Positions 52,697-61,294 of a stretch of 64,000 bases of DNA are shown in pieces. Position numbers and translations under genes: made by a program. The stretch comes from Streptomyces sindenensis (GTDB lineage Bacteria; Actinomycetota; Actinomycetes; Streptomycetales; Streptomycetaceae): positions 62,001 through 126,000 of the forward strand of contig NZ_BMSG01000011.1 of NCBI RefSeq assembly GCF_014649035.1, in the 5' to 3' direction. The stretch's first letter is position 1, and every line of letters begins with the position of its first letter. Below the pieces are notes generated by a model that made no database searches, was not told the DNA's origin, and saw only the letters and a list, made by a program, of their open reading frames with translations.

Positions 52697-54304
52697 GTGA
52701 GCGGCGACTCGGACGGTACGGCCCGAAGCGGCAGCGACGAGAGCGGCGCGCTGCCCGCCGTCACCACCCCCCGGGGCCGCCGCCCCGTCGTGGCGGCGCT
52801 CATGCTCGGCATGGCGCTGGCCGCCATCGACGGCACCATCGTCTCCACCGCGGTCCCCCAGATCGTCGGCGACCTCGGCGGGCTCACGGTCTTCTCCTGG
52901 CTCTTCTCCGGCTATCTGCTGGCCGTCACCGTCACGCTCCCCCTGTACGGGAAGCTCTCCGACACCTTCGGCCGCAAGCCGGTCCTGATCGCCGGGATCA
53001 TCCTGTTCCTGGTCGGCTCGGTCCTCTGCGCGGCCGCGTGGAACATGGCCGCGCTCATCGCCTTCCGCATCGTCCAGGGGCTGGGCGGCGGTGCGCTCCA
53101 GGGCACGGTCCAGACCATCGCGGCCGACCTCTACCCGCTCAAGGAACGCCCGCGCATCCAGGCGAAGCTGTCCACGGTGTGGGCCACGTCGGCGGTGGCG
53201 GGGCCGGTCGTCGGCGGGCTGCTCGCCGGGTACGCCGACTGGCGGTGGATCTTCCTGATCAACCTCCCGGTGGGGGCCGTGGCCCTCTGGCTGGTCGTCC
53301 GCCATCTCCACGAGCCCTCCCGGCCCCGGCCCGCAGCCCGGCCCCGCGTCGACTGGGCGGGCGCGCTCGCCGTCTTCGCGACCGGCAGCCTGCTGCTCAC
53401 CGCCCTCGTCCAGGGCGGGGTGGCCTGGCCCTGGCTCTCGGCGCCCTCGCTCGGCCTGTTCGGGGCGAGCGCGGTGCTGGCCGCGCTGACCGTCGTCATC
53501 GAACGGCGGGCGGCGGAGCCGGTCATCCCGGGCTGGGTGTGGCGGCGGCGCACCATCGCCTCCGTCAACCTGGCGCTCGGCGCGATGGGTCTGCTGATGG
53601 TCGCGCCGACCGTCTTCCTGCCCACGTACGCCCAGTCGGTGCTGGGCCTGGGCCCGATAGCCGCCGGGTTCGTGCTCTCGGTGATGACGCTGAGCTGGCC
53701 GGTCTCGGCGGCCCTGTCCGACCGGGTCTACAACCGCATCGGCTTCCGGCGGACCGCGACGATCGGCATGAGCGCGGCGCTGCTGGTCCTGCTGGCCTTC
53801 CCGCTCCTCCCCTACCCCGGCGAGCCCTGGCACCCGGCCCTGCTGATGCTGCTGCTCGGTGCGGCCCTCGGCCTGTTCCAACTGCCGCTGATCGTGGGCG
53901 TGCAGTCGACGGTCGGCTGGGCGGAGCGCGGTACGACGACGGCATCGGTCCTCTTCTGCCGCCAGGTCGGCCAGAGCGTCGGCGCGGCGCTCTTCGGGGC
54001 CGTCGCCAACGGCGTCCTGGCCGCCCGCCTCCTCGACGCCCCGGTGGACGGGCTCCCCGGCGACCTGGACGCGGTGACCCGCGCGCTGGAGGACCCGGGC
54101 GCGTTCTCGGCGGCGGCGACGGACCACGTGCGCCGGGCGGTGGACGCGGCGGTGGACTACGTCTACGTCGGGGCGGCCGGGGCCGCGGCCCTGGCCCTGC
54201 TCGCCCTGATCACCCTCGCCCCGCGCCGCTTCCCGGTCATCACCGAGGCGGCGGACGCGCCCGAGACCGCCGGCACGCAGGGCCGGCAGGGCGCCGCTTC
54301 GTAG
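52697..54304 (+). CDS. MFS drug exporter, DHA2 (14-TM) family
   Basis: A 535-residue proton-driven efflux protein. DHA2 signatures are visible: ALAAIDGTIVSTAVPQIVGD in helix 1, GKLSDTFGRKPVLIAG (motif A), and RIVQGLGGGALQGTVQTIAA (motif B). Helix 5 carries the antiporter motif C (AVAGPVVGGLLAGYADWRW). About 14 helices are present. The GTG at 52,697 begins MSGDSDGTARS. It precedes an ArsR gene by 52 bp; the shared region carries a strong operator, so it could be part of an ArsR-controlled response only if transcribed through. Confidence 0.93.
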   Translation: MSGDSDGTARSGSDESGALPAVTTPRGRRPVVAALMLGMALAAIDGTIVSTAVPQIVGDLGGLTVFSWLFSGYLLAVTVTLPLYGKLSDTFGRKPVLIAGIILFLVGSVLCAAAWNMAALIAFRIVQGLGGGALQGTVQTIAADLYPLKERPRIQAKLSTVWATSAVAGPVVGGLLAGYADWRWIFLINLPVGAVALWLVVRHLHEPSRPRPAARPRVDWAGALAVFATGSLLLTALVQGGVAWPWLSAPSLGLFGASAVLAALTVVIERRAAEPVIPGWVWRRRTIASVNLALGAMGLLMVAPTVFLPTYAQSVLGLGPIAAGFVLSVMTLSWPVSAALSDRVYNRIGFRRTATIGMSAALLVLLAFPLLPYPGEPWHPALLMLLLGAALGLFQLPLIVGVQSTVGWAERGTTTASVLFCRQVGQSVGAALFGAVANGVLAARLLDAPVDGLPGDLDAVTRALEDPGAFSAAATDHVRRAVDAAVDYVYVGAAGAAALALLALITLAPRRFPVITEAADAPETAGTQGRQGAAS

Positions 54305-54322
54305 CGAGGCGAGCCCCCGCTT

Positions 54323-54348
54323 GATAGGCAAGTCACCACTTGCCTATC
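54323..54348. promoter_or_regulatory. Perfect ArsR operator
   Basis: gataggcaagt (54,323-54,333) and acttgcctatc (54,338-54,348) are a perfect 11-bp inverted repeat around cacc. It ends 8 bp before the ArsR start codon, so binding would block transcription or initiation. This is ideal for autorepression by a winged-helix dimer. Confidence 0.85.
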
Positions 54349-54356
54349 GTGGAGTC

Positions 54357-54668
54357 ATGGCGGACGATGTCTTCAAGGCCCTGGCCGACCCCACCCGGCG
54401 GCGCATCCTCGACGAGCTGACCGACCGGAACGGCCAGACGCTGTTCGAGATATGCGGACGGCTGGTGACCCGACACGGCCTCGGCCTGTCCCGGCAGGCG
54501 GTCAGCCAGCACCTGGCCGTCCTGGAGTCGGCGGGCCTGGTCAGTACGCGCCGCGAGGGCCGGTACAAGTTCCACGACCTCGACACCGAACCTCTTGAGC
54601 ACATCGTCGGCCGATGGCTCGGACCGAAGACACCGCGGACCCCGAAAACCCCGGAGGGCACCCCATGA
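54357..54668 (+). CDS. ArsR-type winged-helix regulator
   Basis: A 103-residue compact repressor. The winged helix is clear: DDVFKALADPTRRRILDELT, SRQAVSQHLAVLESAGLVST, RREGRYKFHDLDTEPLEHI. No metal-ligand Cys cluster is present, so it belongs to the non-metal (SdpR-like) group. The ATG at 54,357 has GGAG ahead. A perfect operator precedes it. Its stop overlaps the VOC gene start (ATGA), so they are one unit; the VOC protein is the likely target. Confidence 0.93.
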   Translation: MADDVFKALADPTRRRILDELTDRNGQTLFEICGRLVTRHGLGLSRQAVSQHLAVLESAGLVSTRREGRYKFHDLDTEPLEHIVGRWLGPKTPRTPKTPEGTP

Positions 54669-55057
54669 GGATCAACCTGACCAGCGTCTTCGTCGACGAC
54701 CAGGAGAAGGCCCAGCGCTTCTACACGGACGTCCTCGGCTTCGTGAAGAAGCACGACGTCCCGCTCGGCGGCGAGGACCGCTGGCTGACCGTGGTCTCGC
54801 CGGAGGACCCCGACGGCACCGAACTCCTCCTGGAGCCGGACAAGCACCCGGCCGTGAAGCCGTACACGACGGCTCTGGTCGAGGACGGCATCCCGGCCGC
54901 CGCCTTCGCCGTGGACGACGTACGGGCGGAGTTCGACCGGCTCAGCAAGCTCGGCGTCCGCTTCACCCAGGAGCCCACGGAGATGGGCCCCGTCACCACC
55001 GCCGTCCTGGACGACACCTGCGGCAACCTCATCCAGATCATGCACAACGGCGGCTGA
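54665..55057 (+). CDS. VOC (glyoxalase/bleomycin-resistance-like) protein
   Basis: A 130-residue protein of the vicinal-oxygen-chelate fold (LTSVFVDDQEKAQRFYTDVL, GTELLLEPDKHPAVKPY, FTQEPTEMGPVTTAVLDDTC, GNLIQIMHN). The metal-ligand positions are Glu residues near ELLLEPD and QIM; the N-terminal His is absent. Relatives give drug resistance or act as dioxygenase or isomerase-like enzymes. It is translationally coupled to the ArsR gene and so likely autocontrolled. The ligand is unknown. Confidence 0.9.
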   Translation: MRINLTSVFVDDQEKAQRFYTDVLGFVKKHDVPLGGEDRWLTVVSPEDPDGTELLLEPDKHPAVKPYTTALVEDGIPAAAFAVDDVRAEFDRLSKLGVRFTQEPTEMGPVTTAVLDDTCGNLIQIMHNGG

Positions 55058-55127
55058 CACCGCGCCCGCGGGCGGCGGCAGCCGAAATCGGATCGCGTGG
55101 CGGGGCGCCCTCCGGCACGCTGCCCCC

Positions 55128-55682
55128 ATGGATCACGCGGAAGTGCTGCTCATCGGTGGACGAGCCGGGGTCGGGAAGACGACGGTGGGGTGGGAGGTTT
55201 CGGCGCTGCTGCGCGCCGAGGCCGTCGCTCACACGGTCATCGACGGCGACTTCATGGGGCAGGTCCACCCGGCTCCGGACGGGGACCCCCGGCGCGCGAA
55301 GATCACCGAGGCCAATCTGACGGCCGTGTGGGCGAACTACGCCCGGCTCGGCCACCGGCGCCTGATCTACACGAACACCATGAGCGTGCTGCCGGAGACG
55401 ACGGGCATGTTCGAACGTGCCATGGGGGCAGGAGTGGGGATCGTACGAGTCCTGCTCACCGCCTCCGACGCCACCGCCCACGAGCGGCTGACCGGACGCG
55501 AACTCGGCTCGGAGCTGGAGCACGAGTTGCGGGCAAGTCTCCGGAAGGCACGGCTTCTCGACCAGCACGCCCATGCGGACACCGTGCGCGTGGCGACGGA
55601 CGGACGGCTCGTCGCCGACATCGCACGGGAGGTGGTCGACGCCACCGGCTGGACCGGGCCCCGGCCCGTCGGCGGTTCCTGA
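55128..55682 (+). CDS. P-loop nucleotide-binding protein
   Basis: A 184-residue protein with an N-terminal P-loop (VLLIGGRAGVGKTTVGWEVS), a possible Walker-B-type strand (RLIYTNTMSVLPETT) and HERLTGRELGSELEHELRAS late in the sequence. It resembles AAA_33-type kinases, for example small-molecule phosphotransferases. No clear partner is adjacent; it lies 71 bp after the VOC gene. The substrate is not recognised. Confidence 0.8.
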   Translation: MDHAEVLLIGGRAGVGKTTVGWEVSALLRAEAVAHTVIDGDFMGQVHPAPDGDPRRAKITEANLTAVWANYARLGHRRLIYTNTMSVLPETTGMFERAMGAGVGIVRVLLTASDATAHERLTGRELGSELEHELRASLRKARLLDQHAHADTVRVATDGRLVADIAREVVDATGWTGPRPVGGS

Positions 55683-55706
55683 CCGTCATCCGTGCGCCCG
55701 GCCCCC

Positions 55707-56222
55707 CTAGGCGGGCGGGTCCGCCGCCACCTCCGCCCACACGGTCTTCCCGATCGGGTTCCGGGGCTCCCACCCCCACTTCGTCGCCAGGCACTCCACC
55801 AGAAACAGGCCGCGCCCCGACTCCTCGTCCTCCGGGGCGAGCGTCGCCTGCTCGGGGGTCCGGCCGAGCAGGGCGTCCGAGACCTCGATACGGAAGCGGG
55901 CGGCCGGGCCCTCGTAGTCCACCCGGACGTGGAAGTTCCGGCCCCGCAGCCGCCCGTGGCACACCGCGTTGGCCGCCAGCTCCGCCACCACGAGGGCGAC
56001 CGAGCACGACGCGTCCGTCATCGGCCCGAACCCCCACTGCCCCAACTGCCGCACCACCGTGCGACGGGCGAGCCGCGCTCCCCTGGGCGTCGGGGGGAAC
56101 TGGCGCGACAGGCTCCCGTAGCCGTTGGCCGTCAGCCCGAAGCCGCGCGGGTGGGGCGGGGCCCCTTCCCGGGCACCGGTCTTCGCCGCCGCGGTCGTCC
56201 TCTTGCCGGTCATGCTGACCAT
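55707..56222 (-). CDS. HATPase anti-sigma/regulatory protein
   Basis: A 171-residue GHKL ATPase of the RsbW/SpoIIAB type common in Streptomyces. The N-box is VALVVAELAANAVCHGRLRG and the G-region is EDEESGRGLFLVECLATKWG. An N-terminal low-complexity basic stretch precedes it (SMTGKRTTAAAKTG). Such proteins bind or phosphorylate anti-sigma antagonists, or act as unlinked ATPases next to DUF397/XRE genes. It is divergent from the XRE gene here. The ATG at 56,222 is preferred, with 56,213 as an alternative. Confidence 0.88.
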   Translation of the reverse strand: MVSMTGKRTTAAAKTGAREGAPPHPRGFGLTANGYGSLSRQFPPTPRGARLARRTVVRQLGQWGFGPMTDASCSVALVVAELAANAVCHGRLRGRNFHVRVDYEGPAARFRIEVSDALLGRTPEQATLAPEDEESGRGLFLVECLATKWGWEPRNPIGKTVWAEVAADPPA

Positions 56223-56359
56223 CCGCTCGCTCGACTCTTCTCACGTCACCCACACGTGCGAGTTCCGTGACGTTCCGTACTCAAGAGTCGGCGGCGCGGC
56301 CTAGCCTCGAAAGGTGACAGCGCCTTATCGCGCAGGCCGTAAGGAACGGAAGTATCGCC

Positions 56360-57304
56360 ATGGCCAAAGCAATTGACCCGCAGGCTTCCATGGCCGCGCT
56401 CTTCGGATCGCGCCTGCGCAAGCTCCGCGTCGCGGCCGGACTCACCCAGGCCGAAGTGGGCGCGCTCGCCCATGTGGTCAGCAGCCGGATCGCCCAACTG
56501 GAGCGCGCGACCGGTGCGAAGCCCACGCTGGAGCTGACCCGGGTCCTGGACAAAGAACTGGTGGCGGACGAGTTACTGGTCGACCTCTGGCCGTATGTGT
56601 ACCGGGAGGCGTTCCCGGACTGGTCGCAGGCGTTCATCGCGCACTCGGCACGTGCGGCGGTGATTCGCGAGTACGCCTCGCACGTCGTGCCCGGCCTGCT
56701 GCAGACCCCGGAGTACGCGCGGGCGTTGCTGAGCGTGGGGCAGACGCTGCGGGACGCCGAGCATCTGGAGGAACGCCTTGCGGCCCGGCTCGACCGACAG
56801 GTGCGGCTGACCGGCCCGGACCGGCCGGAGCTGTGGATCATCCTCGACGAGGCCGTGCTCCGGCGTCCGGTCGGTGGAGCGGCGGTGATGCGCGGCCAGT
56901 TGGAGAAGCTGCTCAGGATGGCGGAGGAGCCCAACGTCACCATTCAGGTGCTGCCGTTCGACCAAGGTGCGCACGGCTCGTTGGGCGGTTCCCTCACCGT
57001 GCTGGTCATGCCGGACGGCACCGAGGTCGCCTACACGGAAGGCGCGCACTACGGCCAGTTGACCGAGGAACCGGACGAGGTCGAACGGTTCGTCCTCACT
57101 TACGATCAGCTCAGGGCGATGGCACTGCCGCCGCTGATGTCACTCGCCTTGATTCGATCCGTACTGGAGGCCGATAACCGTGCAGCGAGTGTCCCGTCCC
57201 GATCTGACCGCCGCCGCCTGGCGCAGCAGCAGCTACAGCAACCAGGAGGGCGGCAACTGCGTGCAGGTGGCGGACGGATTCCCCGGCGTCGTCCCCGTCC
57301 GTGA
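56360..57304 (+). CDS. XRE family regulator with DUF5753
   Basis: A 314-residue protein. The HTH is residues 10-65 (FGSRLRKLRVAAGLTQAEVG, ALAHVVSSRIAQLERATGAK). The DUF5753 domain follows (IREYASHVVPGLLQTPEYAR, ALLSVGQTLRD, VTIQVLPFDQGAHGSLGGSL, YTEGAHYGQLTEEPDEVERF). Family members end near EADNR; the last 35 residues here are Arg/Gln/Pro-rich and overlap the DUF397 gene in another frame. The ATG has GGAACGGAAG upstream. These genes usually pair with DUF397 proteins in developmental control. Confidence 0.9.
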   Translation: MAKAIDPQASMAALFGSRLRKLRVAAGLTQAEVGALAHVVSSRIAQLERATGAKPTLELTRVLDKELVADELLVDLWPYVYREAFPDWSQAFIAHSARAAVIREYASHVVPGLLQTPEYARALLSVGQTLRDAEHLEERLAARLDRQVRLTGPDRPELWIILDEAVLRRPVGGAAVMRGQLEKLLRMAEEPNVTIQVLPFDQGAHGSLGGSLTVLVMPDGTEVAYTEGAHYGQLTEEPDEVERFVLTYDQLRAMALPPLMSLALIRSVLEADNRAASVPSRSDRRRLAQQQLQQPGGRQLRAGGGRIPRRRPRP

Positions 57305-57386
57305 CAGCAAGAACCCCACCGGTCCCGCCCTCGTCGTCCCCGCCGCCGCCTGGAGCGCGTTCGTCGCCGGGGTCGCCGCCCGCTGA
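57180..57386 (+). CDS. DUF397 protein
   Basis: A 68-residue DUF397 protein (RPDLTAAAWRSSSYSNQEGG, NCVQVADGFPGVVPVRDSKN, PTGPALVVPAAAWSAFVAGV). The family is found next to XRE/DUF5753 genes in Streptomyces; members such as BldB-associated or WhiJ-linked small proteins affect development. The GTG start at 57,180 lies inside the 3' end of the XRE gene in a different frame. A terminator follows at 57,483. Confidence 0.92.
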   Translation: MQRVSRPDLTAAAWRSSSYSNQEGGNCVQVADGFPGVVPVRDSKNPTGPALVVPAAAWSAFVAGVAAR

Positions 57387-57865
57387 CGCGGTGCGCCGCG
57401 TCACCCCGCACGTTTCGACACCCCTCGGTTTACTGGTGTCACTGAGTATTTACCGACGCGATACCGGATCTACCGGCACCACAGCCTCGCCCGATATGAT
57501 CCGGCGAGGCTTTCCGGATTGGCCGAAAAGAATTCCTCGGACCTGAAACGTCATCCCTTCGCGGCATACATGACGCATATGCCCCGACCATTCCCCCGGG
57601 GCCCATTCCCGCTCCGTGCCGGTCAGTGCCGTGCACCGCCGCGCGAATACCACAACCCCCGTGTTCCGCTGGCCACTTCTCGACAAAATCACTCTGCCTA
57701 CGGACTATGCCGCTCACCGGATCAACCGCCGCACAAGCATGTCTACGATGTGGTCGAACCCTGACAGGAAAGGCTGCTTCCGCTTTTCTCCGATTCGCCA
57801 GGTGATCTGCACCTTCTCGGAGCGGCCGCACACCTTCCGCTCGGTAGAACTGAGGGACCGCATCC
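57387..57865. other. DUF397 to conservon intergenic region
   Basis: A 479-bp interval with lower GC than its surroundings, holding the DUF397 terminator (57,483-57,511) and the conservon promoter. I see no credible gene. GAGGGA at 57,850-57,856 is the cvnA ribosome site. Confidence 0.6.
57483..57511 (+). terminator. Terminator after DUF397
   Basis: A perfect 9-bp stem (agcctcgcc / ggcgaggct) with an 11-nt loop, followed by a short T run (ttt). Confidence 0.8.
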
Positions 57866-59812
57866 ATGCCCGAACCCGTACCAGCCAGTCAGCGGCGGAG
57901 GCCGACCAAAGCGCCCGGGACGGCGACAGCGCCGCTTGTGGCCGTGCTGTCCGTGCTCGCCGTCGCCGGAGCCCTGGCCGTGGTCCTGGCTCCGTCCGGA
58001 GCGCGCGGCTGGGCGGTGGCGGTGGTGGTCACCGGCTGGGCCGTCCTGGCCGCCACCCTCACCGTCGCCCACACCCTCGCCCGGCGGGCCCAGCGCGCGG
58101 CCTCGGCCCGGACCGCCGAGGCCGAACGGCTCAAGACCTCGCTGACCGCGCTCGAAGCGGACACCGCCCACACCGTCGACGTGGCGCTCCCCGCGCTGCT
58201 CCGTCTCGTACGCGGCGGAGTACCGGCCGCCGACGCCCTCGGCCGGATCCCGCTGCCGCGCGGGCAGCGCCAGCGCAAGCTGCTGCACGCCCTCGCGGCC
58301 ACCGTCGAGGGGCAGGAGCAGCAGACCGCCGCCCTGCGCACCGAGAGCACCCGGATCCACGACGAGCTGGGCAGGGAGAACACCCGGCTCCGCGACGAAC
58401 TGCACGCCCTGACCTCCGAGGTGGAACGCTTCACCCAGGAGACCCTGCCGAGCGTGGCCGTCCGGCTCCGTGAGGGCGAGTCCGGTGCCACGGTGCAGGC
58501 CGAGGTGTACCTCCCCGAGCAGCCGCTGCTGCGCGCCTCCGTCGAGGCGGTGCTGCGAGAGCTGGCGCTCAGCGAACGCCGCGCCCTCGCCGCGCAGACC
58601 GCGTCCGCCAAGGCGCTCAGCCGTGTCCAGGCGAAGTCCGTCAGCATGCTCGCCGATCTGCGCAGCATGCAGGAACGTCACAGCGAAGAGGTGTTCGGCG
58701 ATCTGCTGAAGCTGGACCACAGCACCTCGCAGCTCGGCCTGATGACGGACCGCCTGGCCCTGCTGATGGGCGGCCGGCCCAGCCGCGCCTGGAACAGGCC
58801 CATCGTCATGGAGAGCATCCTGCGCGGCGCGGTCGGCCGGATCGCCGCCTATCAGCGGGTCCGGCTGCACTGCTCGTCGAACGTCGCCATCTCCGGCTTC
58901 GCCGCCGAAGGCGTCATGCACCTGCTCGCCGAACTGATGGACAACGCCGCCAACTTCTCGCCGCCCATCGACGAGGTGCACGTCTACGTCGAGGAGCGCG
59001 GCACCGGCATCGTCGTCACCATCGAGGACAGCGGCCTGAAGATGGCCGACGCGGCCATGCGGCGCGCCGCGGACTCCGTCGCCGGGCGGCTGACCGACCT
59101 CGCGGCCCTCCAGGGCACGCGCCTCGGCCTCGCCGTGGTGGGGCGCCTCGCGCTCAAGCACCGGATCAGCGTCAACTACCGGCCGTCCTCGCGCGGTGGC
59201 ACCGGCGTGGTCGTCCTGCTGCCGAGGCACCTGATCGCCCAGGAGTCCCGCGAGAGCCATGCGGCCGCCCCGACCCTCCGGGAAGCCGCCACCCCGGCCA
59301 CCCCTGCCTCTACTCCTACACCTGGGCCTGCGCCTGCCTCTACGCCCGCGCCCGCGCCCGCCGTCACGCTTGCGCCGGAACCCGCGGCACCGGTGCCCAC
59401 GCCCGTAACACCGCCCCCGACGCCCGCCCCAGCGCCCGCATCGGCGACGCCCTCCCTCCCCGAAGCCCCCGCGCCCGCTCCCCCGGCACCCGACCCCCTC
59501 GTCGTCCGTCCCCGCGAGCCCGAGCAGCCCGCGGCCCGCCCGGCGGCCCCCGCCGCCACCTCCGGCGGTCTGCCCGTCCGCACGCCCGGCCGCACCATGG
59601 GCGAGGCGGAACGCGAGCGCGGGCGTCACCGCGGAGCGCCCGCGCCCACCTCCGCGGCGAACCCGCGGGGCGACACGCCACGGGCCACCCCGCCCCGCAC
59701 CGCGGGCCAGCAGTTCGGCGCCTTCCAGCGCGGCCGGCGGCCCCAGGGCAACGCGGCGGCTGCGGAGCAGCCGGACCCCGGGACCGTACCGCCGCCGTCC
59801 GCCGCGCCGTAG
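57866..59812 (+). CDS. cvnA: Conservon sensor-like ATPase CvnA
   Basis: A 648-residue membrane protein. Two N-terminal helices (APLVAVLSVLAVAGALAVVL, WAVAVVVTGWAVLAATLTV) are followed by a coiled-coil signalling region. The HATPase domain then has N-box LLAELMDNAANFSPPIDEV and a G-box region (GTRLGLAVVGRLALKHRISV). The last 200 residues are Pro/Ala-rich. CvnA-type proteins act with CvnB-D in a G-protein-like switch that controls development and antibiotic production. The ATG has GAGGGA 9 nt upstream. It starts a five-gene operon. Confidence 0.92.
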   Translation: MPEPVPASQRRRPTKAPGTATAPLVAVLSVLAVAGALAVVLAPSGARGWAVAVVVTGWAVLAATLTVAHTLARRAQRAASARTAEAERLKTSLTALEADTAHTVDVALPALLRLVRGGVPAADALGRIPLPRGQRQRKLLHALAATVEGQEQQTAALRTESTRIHDELGRENTRLRDELHALTSEVERFTQETLPSVAVRLREGESGATVQAEVYLPEQPLLRASVEAVLRELALSERRALAAQTASAKALSRVQAKSVSMLADLRSMQERHSEEVFGDLLKLDHSTSQLGLMTDRLALLMGGRPSRAWNRPIVMESILRGAVGRIAAYQRVRLHCSSNVAISGFAAEGVMHLLAELMDNAANFSPPIDEVHVYVEERGTGIVVTIEDSGLKMADAAMRRAADSVAGRLTDLAALQGTRLGLAVVGRLALKHRISVNYRPSSRGGTGVVVLLPRHLIAQESRESHAAAPTLREAATPATPASTPTPGPAPASTPAPAPAVTLAPEPAAPVPTPVTPPPTPAPAPASATPSLPEAPAPAPPAPDPLVVRPREPEQPAARPAAPAATSGGLPVRTPGRTMGEAERERGRHRGAPAPTSAANPRGDTPRATPPRTAGQQFGAFQRGRRPQGNAAAAEQPDPGTVPPPSAAP

Positions 59813-59929
59813 CCAGGAACGCCATCCGCAGGGTGTCCGGGAGCAACCCGGACGCGCTCGCCCGAACATCCGAGATTGGAGGTACGGGCCGTCGGCCGGT
59901 TCCCCGGCGCCACGGTCCCGTCACTCATC

Positions 59930-60346
59930 ATGCAGACAACGGACAACAGCCTCACCTGGCTCCTGCAGAGGCTGCTGGAGCAGACCCCCGGTACGCGGCA
60001 CGCCCTGGCCCTGTCCCGCGACGGGCTCAAGCTCTGCTGGAGCGAGCACCTCACCCTCGACCAGGCCGACCAGCTGGCGGCCATCTGCTCGGGCATGCAG
60101 GCGCTGGCGCAGGGCGCATCCATCGAGTTCGGCGACGGTTCCGGCGGCGTACGCCACTCGATGACCGAGTTCCACGGCGGCCTGCTCTTCATCGTCGAGG
60201 CCGGTGAGGGCGCGCATCTGGCCGTCGTCGCCACCGAGGAGGCCGACCCCAGCATCGTGGGCAACCAGATGACGCAGATGGTCGAGCAGATCGGCGAGCA
60301 CCTGCGCGCCGCACCACGCGGCACCGTACCGGGGAGTACCTCGTGA
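59930..60346 (+). CDS. cvnB: Roadblock/LC7 protein CvnB
   Basis: A 138-residue roadblock/LC7 protein (SLTWLLQRLLEQTPGTRHAL, ALSRDGLKLCWSEHL, ICSGMQALAQGASIEFGDGS, LFIVEAGEGAHLAVVATEEA). These small proteins bind GTPases and can act as GAP-like factors, here for CvnD. The ATG at 59,930 opens the conserved frame (MQTTDNSLTWL). The stop overlaps cvnC by 4 bp. Confidence 0.93.
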   Translation: MQTTDNSLTWLLQRLLEQTPGTRHALALSRDGLKLCWSEHLTLDQADQLAAICSGMQALAQGASIEFGDGSGGVRHSMTEFHGGLLFIVEAGEGAHLAVVATEEADPSIVGNQMTQMVEQIGEHLRAAPRGTVPGSTS

Positions 60347-60699
60347 TCCGGCGTCCCGTCGACACCGGAGCCCCCGACCGGCTCTACACGGTCACCGGCG
60401 GCCGCAGCCGCGCCGCGGACTCCTTCGACCTGGTGACCCTCGTGGTCAGCGAGTCCCGGCCGACCCCCGGCATGCAGTCCGAGCACGCGCGGATCCTCGA
60501 ACTGTGCAGCCACCCGACCGCCGTCGTCGAGATCGCCGCCGAACTCTCCCTCCCCGTCACCGTGGTCCGCATCCTGCTCGACGACCTCCATGTCATGGGC
60601 CGGATCACCGCCCGACACCCCCGCGTGGCCGCATCGCCGGCCGAACTCCCCGACTCCGAACTGCTGAAGGAGGTGCTCCATGGTCTCCGGAAGCTGTGA
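60343..60699 (+). CDS. cvnC: DUF742 protein CvnC
   Basis: A 118-residue DUF742 protein (DRLYTVTGGRSRAADSFDLV, ILELCSHPTAVVEIAAELSL, PVTVVRILLDDLHVMGRIT), a winged-helix-like fold. It is a core conservon component of unknown biochemistry, thought to connect sensor and GTPase. It starts inside cvnB (ATGA/GTGA overlap) and overlaps cvnD by 20 bp. Confidence 0.93.
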   Translation: MIRRPVDTGAPDRLYTVTGGRSRAADSFDLVTLVVSESRPTPGMQSEHARILELCSHPTAVVEIAAELSLPVTVVRILLDDLHVMGRITARHPRVAASPAELPDSELLKEVLHGLRKL

Positions 60700-61294
60700 G
60701 CTGCCCGCCCAGCGCACCCCGCTGGCCGATGCGGCCGAGACCGGCCTGAAAATAGTCGTGGTCGGAGGGTTCGGCGTCGGCAAGACCACGCTCGTCCGCT
60801 CGGTGAGCGAGATCCGGCCGCTGAACACCGAAGAGGTCATGACCCAGGCAGGTGTCGGCGTCGACGAGACGAGCGGCGTCGATGCCAAGACGACCACCAC
60901 GGTCGCCTTCGACTTCGGCCGCATCAGCCTCAACGAGCGCATCGTGCTGTACCTGTTCGGAGCCCCGGGACAGGAGCGCTTCTGGTTTCTGTGGGACCGG
61001 CTGTTCTCCGGCACGCTCGGCGCGGTCGTCCTCGTGGACACCCGCCGGATGGACGACTCCTGGTACGCGATCGACCGGCTGGAACACCACGGCACCCCGT
61101 TCGTGGTGGCGGTCAACCGGTTCGACGACGACGTCGCCCACCCCCTCGAAGAGATCCGTCAGGCCCTGGCCCTGCCCGAGCACGTCCCGATGATCGACTG
61201 CGACGCCCGGGTCCGGGCATCCAGCAAGAACGTCCTGATCACGCTCGTCGACCATCTGCGCACGATGGCCATCGCCCGGGAGACGACACCATGA
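60680..61294 (+). CDS. cvnD: Conservon GTPase CvnD
   Basis: A 204-residue small GTP-binding protein. G1 is VGGFGVGKTTLVRSVSEI, G3 is LFGAPGQERFWFLWDR, and G4-like NRFDDD is present. It binds and hydrolyses GTP and is the switch of the conservon. The ATG at 60,680 lies within cvnC; its stop overlaps cvnE (ATGA). No membrane helix is seen, so it is recruited by CvnA-C. Confidence 0.95.
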   Translation: MVSGSCELPAQRTPLADAAETGLKIVVVGGFGVGKTTLVRSVSEIRPLNTEEVMTQAGVGVDETSGVDAKTTTTVAFDFGRISLNERIVLYLFGAPGQERFWFLWDRLFSGTLGAVVLVDTRRMDDSWYAIDRLEHHGTPFVVAVNRFDDDVAHPLEEIRQALALPEHVPMIDCDARVRASSKNVLITLVDHLRTMAIARETTP

